Source: Gemmatimonadota bacterium (GTDB lineage: Bacteria > Gemmatimonadota > Gemmatimonadetes > Gemmatimonadales > GWC2-71-9). Taken from it: 40,196 nucleotides of DNA. Shown one piece after another: positions 1-13,955 of this stretch. The translations under genes and the position numbers were made by a program. Positions within the stretch are counted from its first letter, which is position 1, and each line of letters begins with the position of its first letter. The stretch covers positions 1-40,196 of the forward strand of contig QHUC01000055.1 in the NCBI GenBank assembly GCA_003221045.1, in the 5' to 3' direction. The notes beneath the pieces are model-generated. The model saw nothing but the letters and a program-made list of their open reading frames with translations. It was not told the DNA's origin and searched no databases.

Positions 1-1855
1 GGTTGGGACAATCGGAGCGGTGGATCGAGATGCCACGCCCCTGGGTGACGTAGCCTACGACCGGGTCGCCCGGCACCGGCTGGCAGCACTGGGCGTAGCG
101 AACCATCAGGCCGTCCACTCCCTGAATCTTGATGCCGCGACCGAGCCGGAGCCGCTCGATCACGCGCCCGAACGCCGTGGGTTTGGGTGCCTGCAGCTCT
201 TCGGCGGGAAGGTCGGGGTAGAGCGCCCGCATTACGGTGCCGAGCGCGATGTCCCCCCGCCCCACCGCTGCCTGGAGCTGCTCCGCGCTCCCCACCGAGA
301 GCGCGGCCGCCGCCGCGCGCAGCCGCGCATCATCGGGCGCGTCGAGCCGGCGCCGCCGGACTTCGCGCGCGAGGATCTCCTGCCCCAGCTCGAGGCTCTT
401 CTCGTGCTCTTCCTGGCGGATCCACTGACGGATCTTGTGCCGGGCGCGCGCCGTCTGCACGTGCGCGAGCCAGTCCCGGGAGGGCTTGGCCTGCGGGCTC
501 GTCATCACCTCCACCGTGTCGCCGTTCTTGAGCGGCCGGTGCAGCGGTGCGATGCGGCCGTTGATGCGGGCACCCTGGCAGTGCTGGCCTACCTCCGTGT
601 GCACGGCGAACGCGAGGTCGATCGGCGTGGCGCCTTTGGGCAAACGCTTGACGTCGCCACGCGGCGTGAAGACGAAGATCTCGTCCTGATAGAGGTCGAC
701 CTTCAGGAACTCGAGGAACTCCTCGGGCGTGTGGGTGTCCTGCTGGAGCTCGAGCAGCTGCCGGAACCAGGCCAAATGGCGGTCGAGCTCGTCCGGACTC
801 TTCCCGCCCTCCTTGAACAGCCAGTGGGCTGCGATGCCGTACTCCGCGGTGTGGTGCATCTCGCGGGTACGGATCTGGATCTCGTAGAGCTGGCCACTCG
901 GTCCGAAGACCGTGGTATGCAGGGACTGGTAGCCGTTCGACTTGGGGCTCGCGATGTAGTCCTTGATGCGCTCCTGCAACGGCGTCCACTTATGGTGAAT
1001 GACGCCCAGGACGTGGTAGCACTCGGGGATATTGTTCACGAGCACGCGTACCGCGAGGAGATCGTAGATCTCTTCGAACGGCTTGTCCCGCTTCTTCATT
1101 TTCTTATAGATCGACCAGAGATTCTTCGGACGGCCGGTAATCTCCGCCTCGGTGAGCCCGGCGCTCTTCAATTCCTCCGCGAGCGGCTCGCGCAGGCGCT
1201 CGATGGTCTGCTCACGCTCAACCTTCCGTGCCCGCACCTTCCGGGACAGCGCCCGGTAGTCCTCGGGCTCGAGGAACTTAAACGCCAGGTCTTCGAGCTC
1301 GGCCTTCACGCCCGCCATGCCGAAGCGGTGGGCCAGCGGCGCGTAGATCTCGCGGGTCTCGAGCGCGATCCGACGACGCTTCTCCGGGTCTAGGTGCTCG
1401 AGGGTCCGCATGTTGTGCAGGCGGTCGGCGAGTTTGATGATGATCACCCGCGCGTCTTTCGCGACCGAGAGCAACAGCTTGCGGTAGTTTTCTGCCTGCT
1501 CTTCCGCCGTCGACCGGAACGTGAGCGTCGACAGCTTTGTGAGGCCGTCCACCAGCTCCGCGACCTCGGGACCGAACGTGCCGCGAATATCCTCGATCGA
1601 GATGTCGGAGTCCTCCACGACGTCGTGCAGCAGCGCGGCGGCGATGGTGATCGAGTCCATCTGCTGCTCGGCGAGAATGGTGGCGACGGCCACCGAGTGC
1701 GACACGTAGTCGTCGCCCGATTGCCGTTTCTGGCCCCGGTGCGCCTGGGCGCTCATCCGGTAGGCCCGCGCCAGGAGATCGAGGTCGAGGCGGTCGCGCT
1801 GCTGCGCGACCGCCCGGGCGAGCTCGGGTGCGAGGAGGGGGGCGGTGCTGGTCAC
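1..1855 (-). CDS. rel: Bifunctional (p)ppGpp synthetase/hydrolase, RelA/SpoT family (3' end outside window)
   Basis: Makes and degrades the stringent-response alarmone (p)ppGpp in the cytosol. About 618 codons are present; the C-terminal ACT domain falls beyond base 1. In order: an HD hydrolase domain with H53 and the H77-D78 pair (AALLHDVVEDSD), so hydrolase activity looks intact; a synthetase domain with PKNLWSIYKKMKKRDKPF and DYIASPKSNGYQSLHTT; a TGS domain from about residue 389 (DEIFVFTPRGDVKRLPKG); and the conserved RYAQCCQPVPGD zinc-finger-like segment near residue 587. The start is GTG at 1855, with no in-frame ATG/GTG just upstream and no strong Shine-Dalgarno. It lies 90 bases after radC on the same strand. 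Family assignment is certain; calling it bifunctional rests on the intact HD motif. Confidence 0.95.
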   Translation of the reverse strand, partial: MTSTAPLLAPELARAVAQQRDRLDLDLLARAYRMSAQAHRGQKRQSGDDYVSHSVAVATILAEQQMDSITIAAALLHDVVEDSDISIEDIRGTFGPEVAELVDGLTKLSTLTFRSTAEEQAENYRKLLLSVAKDARVIIIKLADRLHNMRTLEHLDPEKRRRIALETREIYAPLAHRFGMAGVKAELEDLAFKFLEPEDYRALSRKVRARKVEREQTIERLREPLAEELKSAGLTEAEITGRPKNLWSIYKKMKKRDKPFEEIYDLLAVRVLVNNIPECYHVLGVIHHKWTPLQERIKDYIASPKSNGYQSLHTTVFGPSGQLYEIQIRTREMHHTAEYGIAAHWLFKEGGKSPDELDRHLAWFRQLLELQQDTHTPEEFLEFLKVDLYQDEIFVFTPRGDVKRLPKGATPIDLAFAVHTEVGQHCQGARINGRIAPLHRPLKNGDTVEVMTSPQAKPSRDWLAHVQTARARHKIRQWIRQEEHEKSLELGQEILAREVRRRRLDAPDDARLRAAAAALSVGSAEQLQAAVGRGDIALGTVMRALYPDLPAEELQAPKPTAFGRVIERLRLGRGIKIQGVDGLMVRYAQCCQPVPGDPVVGYVTQGRGISIHRSDCPN

Positions 1856-1945
1856 GAATGGAGGATGGCGAGACCAGGCAGCCCAGTCAACGCGGGGTAC
1901 CAGGCCACCCAGGGCGGACGACGCAGCCGGTTGCGGCGCCTATCC

Positions 1946-2629
1946 TTACAGCAGCCCGGCCTCCGCAAAGCTCAGGTATCGGTCCCCCCCGACGATCACG
2001 TGGTCGTAGACCGGCACATCGAGGAGGCGCCCCGCATCCACGAGTTGCCGCGTCACCGACCGGTCGTCCGCGGAGGGGGTTGGGTCACCGCTCGGATGGT
2101 TATGCACGACGATGATCCCCGCCGCCGCCTCGGCGATCGCCGCGCGAAACACCTCCCGTGGATGCACCAGGGAGCTGTTCAGGATCCCGCGAGTGATCAA
2201 CAGATCGCCGAGCACCTGGCTCTGGCTGCCGAGGGCGAGGACGTGGAATTCCTCCACGGCCACGTCGCGGAACCGGGGCGCGTAGAAGCGCCGCACGTCG
2301 GCCGGGCCGCGGATTCGCTCGGGCGGCGGCTCCTGCTCCGCGCCCACGCGTCGCCCGAGCTCGAGCGCGGCCGCCACCCGCGCCGCCTTGCTGCGGCCCA
2401 CCCCCGGCACGAGCGCCAGCTCCGCCGACGGGCGGCCGGCCAGCCGGCGCAACGAACCGTCCACGCGTGCCAGCACGGCGCCGGCGACCGCGAGCGCGTC
2501 CTGCCCCGCGCACCCCGTCCCCAAGAGAACGGCGAGGAGCTCCTGGCCCGTCAGCGCGGACGGACCCACACTCCATAGTCGCTCGCGCGGGCGGTCACGC
2601 TCGGGACGCTCGGACAGACGCAGCACCAT
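1946..2629 (-). CDS. radC: RadC family JAMM-domain protein
   Basis: A 227-residue protein of the usual RadC length. An N-terminal helix-hairpin-helix-like region (ALVPGVGRSKAARVAAALEL, about residues 71-90) precedes a JAMM metal site (VHNHPSGDPTPSADD) with H176, H178 and D189. RadC proteins were named for DNA repair, but their true role is unsettled; the JAMM fold suggests a metal-dependent hydrolase. The ATG at 2629 gives the canonical N-terminus MVLRLSERPERDRPRERL. The reading frame is open upstream into the broken aacS gene, but that is an accident of the aacS frameshift and not a fusion. The 85-base gap to aacS holds only GC-rich partial stem-loops. Confidence 0.9.
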   Translation of the reverse strand: MVLRLSERPERDRPRERLWSVGPSALTGQELLAVLLGTGCAGQDALAVAGAVLARVDGSLRRLAGRPSAELALVPGVGRSKAARVAAALELGRRVGAEQEPPPERIRGPADVRRFYAPRFRDVAVEEFHVLALGSQSQVLGDLLITRGILNSSLVHPREVFRAAIAEAAAGIIVVHNHPSGDPTPSADDRSVTRQLVDAGRLLDVPVYDHVIVGGDRYLSFAEAGLL

Positions 2630-2714
2630 GCGGCCAACGTAGCGCCGGCCGACTGAGCCGGGGTACCCGAGGAGCGCGGGCGGGGGCCGGAAAAACCCGC
2701 CCCGCTTCTCTGCT

Positions 2715-7830
<5,116 letters not shown>

Positions 7831-7837
7831 CAACCCT

Positions 7838-8401
7838 CTATTCGCGATACAGCCCATACGCGGCGATGTACTCGCGCACCGCCTCGGGCACCAGATAGCG
7901 GATGGAGCGTCCCTGCCGCACGCGCTCTCGGATCATGGTAGCCGAGACGTCGAGCGCCGGCACCTCGACCACGCGCCGAATGGCCGGGTGCCGCGTGAGC
8001 GGCGCACCCGGCCGGGCAAAGACCACGACGTCCGCGAGGTCGGGGAGCGCGTCCACGTCGTGCCACGCCCCGAGGTCGCGGGCGGCATCCGTCCCCAACA
8101 ACAACGTGAATCGGTTCCCGGGCTCCCGTTCGGCGAGCGCGCGGAGCGTGCGCACGGTATACGACGGCGCTGCCAGGCCGAGCTCGATCCGCTCGACCCC
8201 GAGCCGCGGATTCCCGGCGACGGCCAGCTCGAGCATCCGGGCGCGCTGGTCGGGGGTCGCGACGTGCGCCGCCCGCTTGAAGGGCTGCTCCCGGGCGGGG
8301 AGAAACCGCAGCGTGACGCCCAGCGCCTCGCCCGCCGCTTCCGCCACCACCAGGTGGCCGACGTGCACGGGATCGAACGAGCCGCCGAACAGGGCCTCCA
8401 C
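7838..8401 (-). CDS. nadD: Nicotinate-nucleotide adenylyltransferase
   Basis: Adenylates nicotinate mononucleotide to deamido-NAD in NAD synthesis. The 187-residue product has the nucleotidyltransferase motif [16 protein letters not shown] at residues 6-21 and the C-terminal ATP-binding motif [20 protein letters not shown]. Length and motifs are standard for NadD. The start is GTG at 8401, 6 bases after the bamD stop, and the stop lies 7 bases before the secA start, so the three genes probably share a transcript. The linkage with bamD may be purely organisational. Confidence 0.95.
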   Translation of the reverse strand: MEALFGGSFDPVHVGHLVVAEAAGEALGVTLRFLPAREQPFKRAAHVATPDQRARMLELAVAGNPRLGVERIELGLAAPSYTVRTLRALAEREPGNRFTLLLGTDAARDLGAWHDVDALPDLADVVVFARPGAPLTRHPAIRRVVEVPALDVSATMIRERVRQGRSIRYLVPEAVREYIAAYGLYRE

Positions 8402-8407
8402 GCGCGG

Positions 8408-9157
8408 TCAGGAAGGCGCGGCGGCGCTCGAGTCGGCCGGACAAGATTTGTCGAGACCTTCGGTCTGTGGGAAGAAACGCCGCAGGTGCTCGCACGTCTC
8501 CTTCAGCTCGTCGGCATAGCCGATGACGCGATAGCTGTCGACGAGCCGCATCAACGCGTCGGGAACGCGGCTCGTCCCCGCGTAATTGGCAATCACGTCC
8601 TTGAAGTAGATGATCGCGGAATCGAACGCGCGGCGTTTGAAATAGAACATCCCGTTCTTGTAGTCCTTTTGGGAGAACCACTCGCGCAGCTGTCGCACGT
8701 GGACCTGCCCGCGGGCGGCCGCCTCCGTCCCCGGGTAGCGTCCCCCGAGCTCCTGGTAAATGGCCAGGGCTGTCTCCCCGTACGAGGGATCGAGCTCGGG
8801 GTCCTTCCAGAGCCGCACGTTGGCGTCGCCGGCGCGGAGCAGCGCCAGGGCGGCATAGTCGCTCGTGGGGAACTGGTCCGCGACCTGACGGAAATCGTGA
8901 GCCGCCTGCACCCGATCCCCGGTCTGGAAGTAGCACTCCGCCAGGTCGTATTGCACCTCGGCCATCTCGGGCTGGGTGGGCCCGATCTCGTACGCGAGCC
9001 GCCTGAAGAGCACCAGCGCCTTGTTGAACTTGCCCTGGCGGAGGAGCGCCCGGGCGCGCGTCAGATCGGCGACGGGGTCCGGCGCCGGCATCACGCGTGG
9101 GCCGTGGTGGCAGGCGGCCGCGACGACGGTGGCGGCGATCAGACAGAGGCGACGCAT
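8408..9157 (-). CDS. bamD: Outer membrane assembly lipoprotein BamD-like (TPR)
   Basis: Predicted periplasmic lipoprotein of the BAM complex, which inserts beta-barrel proteins into the outer membrane. The 249-residue product starts with a lipoprotein signal, MRRLCLIAATVVAAAC, with the lipobox cysteine at 16. TPR-like repeats follow: RALLRQGKFNKALVLFRRL, YDLAECYFQTGDRVQAAHDF, and later FYFKRRAFDSAIIYFKDVIA and DSYRVIGYADELKETCEHL. That order and length match BamD/ComL. The start ATG at 9157 places the signal at the N-terminus; the open frame runs further upstream without coding support. The gene follows another TPR lipoprotein by 5 bases, so envelope assembly genes cluster here. BamD is likely, but a generic TPR lipoprotein cannot be excluded. 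Confidence 0.85.
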   Translation of the reverse strand: MRRLCLIAATVVAAACHHGPRVMPAPDPVADLTRARALLRQGKFNKALVLFRRLAYEIGPTQPEMAEVQYDLAECYFQTGDRVQAAHDFRQVADQFPTSDYAALALLRAGDANVRLWKDPELDPSYGETALAIYQELGGRYPGTEAAARGQVHVRQLREWFSQKDYKNGMFYFKRRAFDSAIIYFKDVIANYAGTSRVPDALMRLVDSYRVIGYADELKETCEHLRRFFPQTEGLDKSCPADSSAAAPS

Positions 9158-9162
9158 GGTCC

Positions 9163-10083
9163 TCACGGTTGTTTCGGCGGGGCCGGCGACGGTGCGTCCG
9201 CCTTCCCCAGCGCATTGATCTTCTGCTGCGCGCGCTGCGTGATCGTGTCTCCGGGGGTGCCCCCGGTCAGCGCCTGCTGATAATTCTCGAGGGCCGCCGC
9301 GACGTCGCCCTGGGCCAGCTTCACGTCGCCCAGGCCGATGAACGCCCCGCGGACCACATCCGCCGGTGCGCCGGGCGCGCTGGCGCGGCGAAACCAGTCC
9401 TCCGCCTCCGCCGGCTTGCCGGCGTCGAGCAGGCGCTGGCCTTCGACCAACGAGCACAGACCCAATCCCTCGCGCGCTTCGTCCGCCACGGCGGGCTCGC
9501 GCTGCCGCCGGATGACGCCCTCGAATACGGGGACCGCCGTGCCGCAGTCGCGCGCCCGCACGGCGCTCATCCCGTACACATACAGGAGCGAGTCGGTCAT
9601 GCGCGCATCCCCCGCGGCCGCGGCGGCACCCGGCAACAAGGCCATCGCTCCCGCCGTGTCGCCGCGATCGGCCGCATCGAGGGCCGCGAGTCGGGCGTAG
9701 CGGCCCAGCGGCCGACTCGGAGCCGCTGTCCGGAGGCCCGCCAGGCCCCGCGCCGCGTCGGTCCGATCGTTGGCGGCGAGCGCCGCACGGGCCACGCGCT
9801 CCAGGCCATCAGCGGCCTCTCCCGCCCGCGACCGGTCGGCCTGTGCAAGGGCGATGTAGGCATCCACGGCGGTGGCAAAGTCGCCGACATGCAGGGCCGC
9901 GGCGCCCGCTTTGGCGTTGAGACTTCCGCTCGAGGGATCCACCTTCAGGCCGAGCTGATACTCCGCCAGGGCGTCGCGGTAAGCTCCCGCGGCGTAGGCG
10001 CGGTCTCCGAGTTCTTCGTGGTCAGCGGCGCTCGGCTGGCACGCGAGGCCTACCACCACGCCCAAGGTCACCCAGCGTCTCAC
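9163..10083 (-). CDS. TPR-containing lipoprotein, function unknown
   Basis: A 306-residue predicted lipoprotein with signal MRRWVTLGVVVGLAC (lipobox cysteine at 15). Alanine-rich helical repeats of TPR type follow, for example ELGDRAYAAGAYRDALAEYQ, GAAALHVGDFATAVDAYIAL and GLGDVKLAQGDVAAALENYQ, and the C-terminus is proline-rich. The start is GTG at 10083, which overlaps the stop of the upstream TPR gene (GTGA), indicating translational coupling. It sits immediately before bamD, so a role in outer membrane or envelope assembly is plausible but inferred only from position. I do not recognise a specific family. Confidence 0.85.
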   Translation of the reverse strand: MRRWVTLGVVVGLACQPSAADHEELGDRAYAAGAYRDALAEYQLGLKVDPSSGSLNAKAGAAALHVGDFATAVDAYIALAQADRSRAGEAADGLERVARAALAANDRTDAARGLAGLRTAAPSRPLGRYARLAALDAADRGDTAGAMALLPGAAAAAGDARMTDSLLYVYGMSAVRARDCGTAVPVFEGVIRRQREPAVADEAREGLGLCSLVEGQRLLDAGKPAEAEDWFRRASAPGAPADVVRGAFIGLGDVKLAQGDVAAALENYQQALTGGTPGDTITQRAQQKINALGKADAPSPAPPKQP

Positions 10084-10913
10084 GATTTCTTCTTGCGCCC
10101 CCCGCCCCTATTCCCATCCCCCTCGCCACCCCGCGCGCGGTCGGACCGGGTCGGGGGGGGTGACTCGTGGTCACCCGACTCTCCGCCGGACATGGCCATG
10201 GACACCGCGGTGTCGTTACGCGCCAGCATGGCGAGATAGGCCTCCACCCTCGGATCCTCCGGCCGGCGTTCGCGGCAATCCTCCCACACGGCTTTGGCGG
10301 CGAGCCCGTCCCCGGCGAGGTAACAGGCGAGCCCGAGCATCGCGGCGGCATCGAGGTAGGTGGGCCGCGCCCGGACGATGATCTCGAAGTGCTCGCGCGC
10401 ATCGAGGGCCCGGCCGGCCTCGAGGAGCATGCGCCCCAGCTTATACCGCAAATCGTGAAACGCGGGTCCGAGTGCCAACGCCGCGTGGTACTGATCGATG
10501 GCCCGTCCCAGACCACCGGCCTCGAGGTACGCGTCCCCCAGGCGGGCATGTTGGTTCGCCAGCTTGGCGGCCACGTGCGCCGCGAACCCCTGGCGCGGCT
10601 CACCCCCGACCTGGGCGGCCCGCCGGAACGCTGCGTCCGCCTCCGCTTCGCGGCCGAGCTCGTTCAGGACGATGGCCCGGTGCACGAGGGCCTCTATGTA
10701 TTGCGGGTTCAGCGCAAGCGCCCGGTCGAGCTGGGCCAGCGCCTGCTCCGGCTGCCCGACCAGCGTGTAAGACAATCCGAGCAGATGATGCGCGTCGGCG
10801 AACGCGCGTCCGGTCGCGACCACATCCTCGAGGAGGTGGATCGCCCCGTAGTAGTCCTGCAGCTGAAATCGCTCTCGCGCCTGTCCGACGAGATGTTCAG
10901 GACTTACGTCCAT
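10080..10913 (-). CDS. Cytoplasmic TPR protein, function unknown
   Basis: A 277-residue protein without signal peptide, made of consecutive TPR units: QARERFQLQDYYGAIHLLED, AHHLLGLSYTLVGQPEQALA, EALVHRAIVLNELGREAEAD, LGDAYLEAGGLGRAIDQYHA and MLGLACYLAGDGLAAKAVWE. The last 35 residues are low-complexity and charged, ending in KKKS. The ATG at 10913 lies 17 bases inside the 3' end of the epimerase gene, and the stop overlaps the next gene (GTGA). Such proteins are scaffolds; in this setting it could organise polysaccharide or envelope enzymes, but nothing in the sequence proves that. Confidence 0.85.
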   Translation of the reverse strand: MDVSPEHLVGQARERFQLQDYYGAIHLLEDVVATGRAFADAHHLLGLSYTLVGQPEQALAQLDRALALNPQYIEALVHRAIVLNELGREAEADAAFRRAAQVGGEPRQGFAAHVAAKLANQHARLGDAYLEAGGLGRAIDQYHAALALGPAFHDLRYKLGRMLLEAGRALDAREHFEIIVRARPTYLDAAAMLGLACYLAGDGLAAKAVWEDCRERRPEDPRVEAYLAMLARNDTAVSMAMSGGESGDHESPPPTRSDRARGGEGDGNRGGGRKKKS

Positions 10914-11722
10914 GGGTCGCCTCGTACCAGCGAACGAACAGTCGAATACCTTCCTCGATCCCTACCGTGGGCCGATAGCCGAGCTCGCGTTCCGCGCGCC
11001 GCAGGTCGGCCGCGGTGAGCCGCACGTCCCCCGGCTGGTCGCCGTGGCGTTCGATGCGCACGTCCTGCCGCAGGGTCCGTCCGATCAGGTCGATCAGCCG
11101 GTCGAGCCGCACGCGCTCCCCGCCGCCGATGTTGATGGGCTCGGCGACCCCGGCTGCCCGCGGCCGGCCGGTCCACTCCACGGCGGACAGGACGCCATCC
11201 ACGCAGTCCGTAATATAGGTATAGTCCCGCTCGCTCGACCCATCGCCGTGCATGCGGACCGGCTGCCCCTCGGCGATGAGGCGGGTGAAACGATGGATGG
11301 CCAGATCGGGCCGCTGGCGGGGCCCGTAGACGGTGAAGAACCGCAGGCAGGCGATCTGAAGACCGTACAGATGCGCGAAGGCCTGCGCCATGAGCTCCCC
11401 GGCCCGCTTGCTCGCCGCGTACGGCGAGATCGCTGTAGGAGGCGGGGTCCTCGAGGGACGGTCGGACGCCGGGGCGCGCCGCGAGGTGCAGCACGACCAA
11501 CACGCCGTCGAGCGGCAAGCCGTCACGCACAATGTCGACCTCGACGAAGCGGAACCCCGCCGTGCGTCGCAGCCCCTCGAGATTTCGCTCCTTCACGGCG
11601 CGCTCGTAGAATGGATCGAAGTTATCGAGGCCCACCACCTCGTCTCCCCGGGCCAGCAGCGCCTCACAGACGTGCGAGCCGATGAAGCCGGCCGCGCCCG
11701 TCACGAGGATCCGGGGGCTCAC
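10897..11722 (-). pseudogene. UDP-glucuronate 4-epimerase-type NAD-dependent epimerase, frameshifted with internal deletion
   Basis: Short-chain-dehydrogenase-type sugar nucleotide epimerase. Frame one begins at GTG 11722 (overlapping the uxs stop as GTGA) with the Rossmann motif ILVTGAAGFIGSHVCEALL and LDNFDPFYERAVKERNL, typical of UDP-glucuronate 4-epimerases, and runs to RPSLEDPASYSD near 11430. Frame two resumes at ISPYAASKRAGELMAQAF, which has the catalytic YxxxK, then LRFFTVYGPRQRPDLAI, and ends at 10897. About 45 residues that family members have between these points, including the catalytic Ser/Thr strand (SSSSVYG type), are absent. As written, no functional protein can be made. The context of ugd and uxs supports a UDP-glucuronate substrate. 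Deletion may be real or an assembly artefact. Confidence 0.82.
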
Positions 11723-12651
11723 CTCAAGAGCCCGCGAAAGTACTCGATGGTCCGGCGAAGACCTTCTTCCAGGGATACCTTCGGCTCCCAACCGAGCGTC
11801 TCGCGAGCGCGCTGGATATCGGGTTGGCGGACCTTTGGATCGTCGGTGGGGAGGGGCTCGACCGTGATCGGACTCGCACTGCCCGTGAGCTTCAGCACGA
11901 GCTCGGCCAACTGCCGCACGGTGAACTCGTCCGGGTTCCCGATATTCGTCGGCTCGGGTGCTCCACGCTCGAACAAGCGTACAATCCCTTCAATGAGGTC
12001 GTCGACATAACAGAACGAGCGAGTCTGGGAGCCGTCCCCGTACACGGTGAGCGGCTCGGCCTTCAACGCCTGGACGATGAAGTTCGACACGACGCGCCCG
12101 TCGTGGGGTCGCATGCGGGGGCCGTAGGTGTTGAAGATTCGGGCGATGCGCGTATCGAGCTCGTGGGAGCGATGGTACGCCATGGTCAAGGCTTCGGCGA
12201 AACGCTTGGCCTCGTCGTATACGCCCCGCGGCCCGACTGGATTGACGTTGCCCCAGTAGCTCTCGGGCTGGGGGTGGACCAGCGGGTCGCCATATACCTC
12301 GGAGGTGGAGGCGAGCAGCAGGCGTGCGCCCTTCGCCTTGGCGAGGCCGAGGGCTTTGTGGGTGCCGAGCGACCCGACCTTCAACGTCTGAATCGGGAGC
12401 TCCAGGTAATCGACGGGGCTCGCGGGGCTGGCGAAGTGGAACACGCCCTCGAGCGGTCCCGGGACCTCGATGAAGTTCGCGACGTCGTGGAGAACGAACT
12501 GAAAGTTGGGGTGACTCTTGAGGTGCTCGAGGTTTGTCTTGTTGCCGGTGCTGAAATTGTCCATGCCGACCACGCGGTGGCCCAGGGCCAGCAGTCGGTC
12601 GCACAGGTGCGAGCCGAGAAAGCCGCCGGCGCCGGTTACGAGGACGCGCAT
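11719..12651 (-). CDS. uxs: UDP-glucuronate decarboxylase (UDP-xylose synthase)
   Basis: Converts UDP-glucuronate to UDP-xylose in the cytosol using bound NAD. The 310-residue protein is complete: [15 protein letters not shown] at 7-21, the family hallmark [20 protein letters not shown] at 71-90, STSEVYGDP from residue 115, and the catalytic pair Y145/K149 ([12 protein letters not shown]). [20 protein letters not shown] and YVDDLIEG are also characteristic of UXS. It overlaps ugd, which supplies its substrate, by 16 bases, and the next epimerase gene by 4. Together they make a UDP-glucose to UDP-glucuronate to UDP-pentose route. Confidence 0.9.
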   Translation of the reverse strand: MRVLVTGAGGFLGSHLCDRLLALGHRVVGMDNFSTGNKTNLEHLKSHPNFQFVLHDVANFIEVPGPLEGVFHFASPASPVDYLELPIQTLKVGSLGTHKALGLAKAKGARLLLASTSEVYGDPLVHPQPESYWGNVNPVGPRGVYDEAKRFAEALTMAYHRSHELDTRIARIFNTYGPRMRPHDGRVVSNFIVQALKAEPLTVYGDGSQTRSFCYVDDLIEGIVRLFERGAPEPTNIGNPDEFTVRQLAELVLKLTGSASPITVEPLPTDDPKVRQPDIQRARETLGWEPKVSLEEGLRRTIEYFRGLLR

Positions 12652-13955
12652 GCCACGGGGCGCCCGATGCTCTCATAGATGAATCCCAAGCGTGCCATCC
12701 GCTGTGGATCGTACAGGTTGCGCCCGTCCACGATCAGGGACCGGGACAGCGCGCGTTTGATGCGCTCGAAGTCGGGGTTGCGGTACTCGAGCCATTCGGT
12801 CACGATGGCGAGTGCGGCCGCGCCCTCGACGGCGCCGTACGCATTGGCTGCGTACGTCACGCGGTCGCCCAGGTGGCGGCGCGCGGACGCGGCCGCCGCC
12901 GGGTCGTGCACGCGCACGCGAGCTCCGGCCTCCAGCAGCTGCTCCACCAGCACGAGCGCCGGACTCTCCCGCACGTCGTCGGTCTCCGCTTTGAACGCCA
13001 GCCCCCACACGCCGATCGTGGCACCGCGCAGGTCGGGTCCCAGCCGCCGCTCCAGCTTCTCGAACAGGACCCGCTTCTGCCGCTCGTTGGCGGACTCGAC
13101 TGCCTGAAGGATCTCGAGCTGCACGCCGCGGTCCTGCCCGATCCGAATCATCGCTTTCACATCCTTCGGAAAGCACGATCCCCCATACCCCGGCCCGGGA
13201 AAGAGGAACGCCGGTCCGATCCGTCGGTCCGTCCCGATCCCCTTGCGGACGAGCGTGATGTCCGCGCCGACGGCGTCGCACAGTCGGGCGACCTGGTTCA
13301 TGAACGAAATCCGGGTCGCCAGCATCGCGTTGGCGGCGTACTTGGTCATCTCGGCCGACGGGAGGTCCATGAAAATGATCGGGTTGCCGGTCCGCACGAA
13401 CGGCGCGTACAGCTGGCTGATCACGTCCGCGGCGTCCGCCGAGTCCACGCCGACCACGACGCGATCGGGCTTCATGAAGTCTTCGACCGCGGCGCCTTCC
13501 TTGAGAAACTCGGGATTCGCGCAGACCTGGAACGGGGTCGTAGTGTGCTTGGCGATCTCGGCGCGGACCCGCTCCGCGGTGCCGACCGGCACGGTACTCT
13601 TGGTGACCACCAGCTTTGGCCGGTCCATGTGCCGGCCGATGGTGAGCGCGACGTCAAGCACATGCTGCAGGTCGGCCGACCCGTCCTCGTCGGGCGGTGT
13701 CCCGACGGCGATGAACACCACGTCGGCGTGTTCGATCGCGCCGCCCACGTCGGTCGTGAACTGGAGCCGTCCGTCCCGCTGATTGCGAATCACCAGGGGC
13801 TCGAGCCCGGGCTCGTGAATCGGTAGGCGGTTCTGTTTGAGGCTGTCGATCTTGGCGCCATCCACGTCCGCGCAGAGGACGTCGTTCCCCGTTTCGGCGA
13901 GGCACGCGCCCGCAACCAGCCCGACATACCCCGTGCCGACGACCGCGATCTTCAC
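12636..13955 (-). CDS. ugd: UDP-glucose 6-dehydrogenase
   Basis: Oxidises UDP-glucose to UDP-glucuronate with two NAD. The complete 439-residue protein has the N-terminal Rossmann motif [20 protein letters not shown], the central helix [19 protein letters not shown], the catalytic C261 in [14 protein letters not shown], and the C-terminal UDP-binding domain with [17 protein letters not shown]. It starts with GTG at 13955, overlapping the upstream dehydrogenase stop (GTGA). It belongs to the nucleotide-sugar block and feeds uxs and the 4-epimerase directly downstream. Confidence 0.94.
   Translation of the reverse strand: MKIAVVGTGYVGLVAGACLAETGNDVLCADVDGAKIDSLKQNRLPIHEPGLEPLVIRNQRDGRLQFTTDVGGAIEHADVVFIAVGTPPDEDGSADLQHVLDVALTIGRHMDRPKLVVTKSTVPVGTAERVRAEIAKHTTTPFQVCANPEFLKEGAAVEDFMKPDRVVVGVDSADAADVISQLYAPFVRTGNPIIFMDLPSAEMTKYAANAMLATRISFMNQVARLCDAVGADITLVRKGIGTDRRIGPAFLFPGPGYGGSCFPKDVKAMIRIGQDRGVQLEILQAVESANERQKRVLFEKLERRLGPDLRGATIGVWGLAFKAETDDVRESPALVLVEQLLEAGARVRVHDPAAAASARRHLGDRVTYAANAYGAVEGAAALAIVTEWLEYRNPDFERIKRALSRSLIVDGRNLYDPQRMARLGFIYESIGRPVACASS

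Noticed and set aside
2680-2705. GC-rich stem-loop between aacS and radC as a terminator
   Set aside because: Only a 6-base clean stem, poor inner pairing and no T tract after it.
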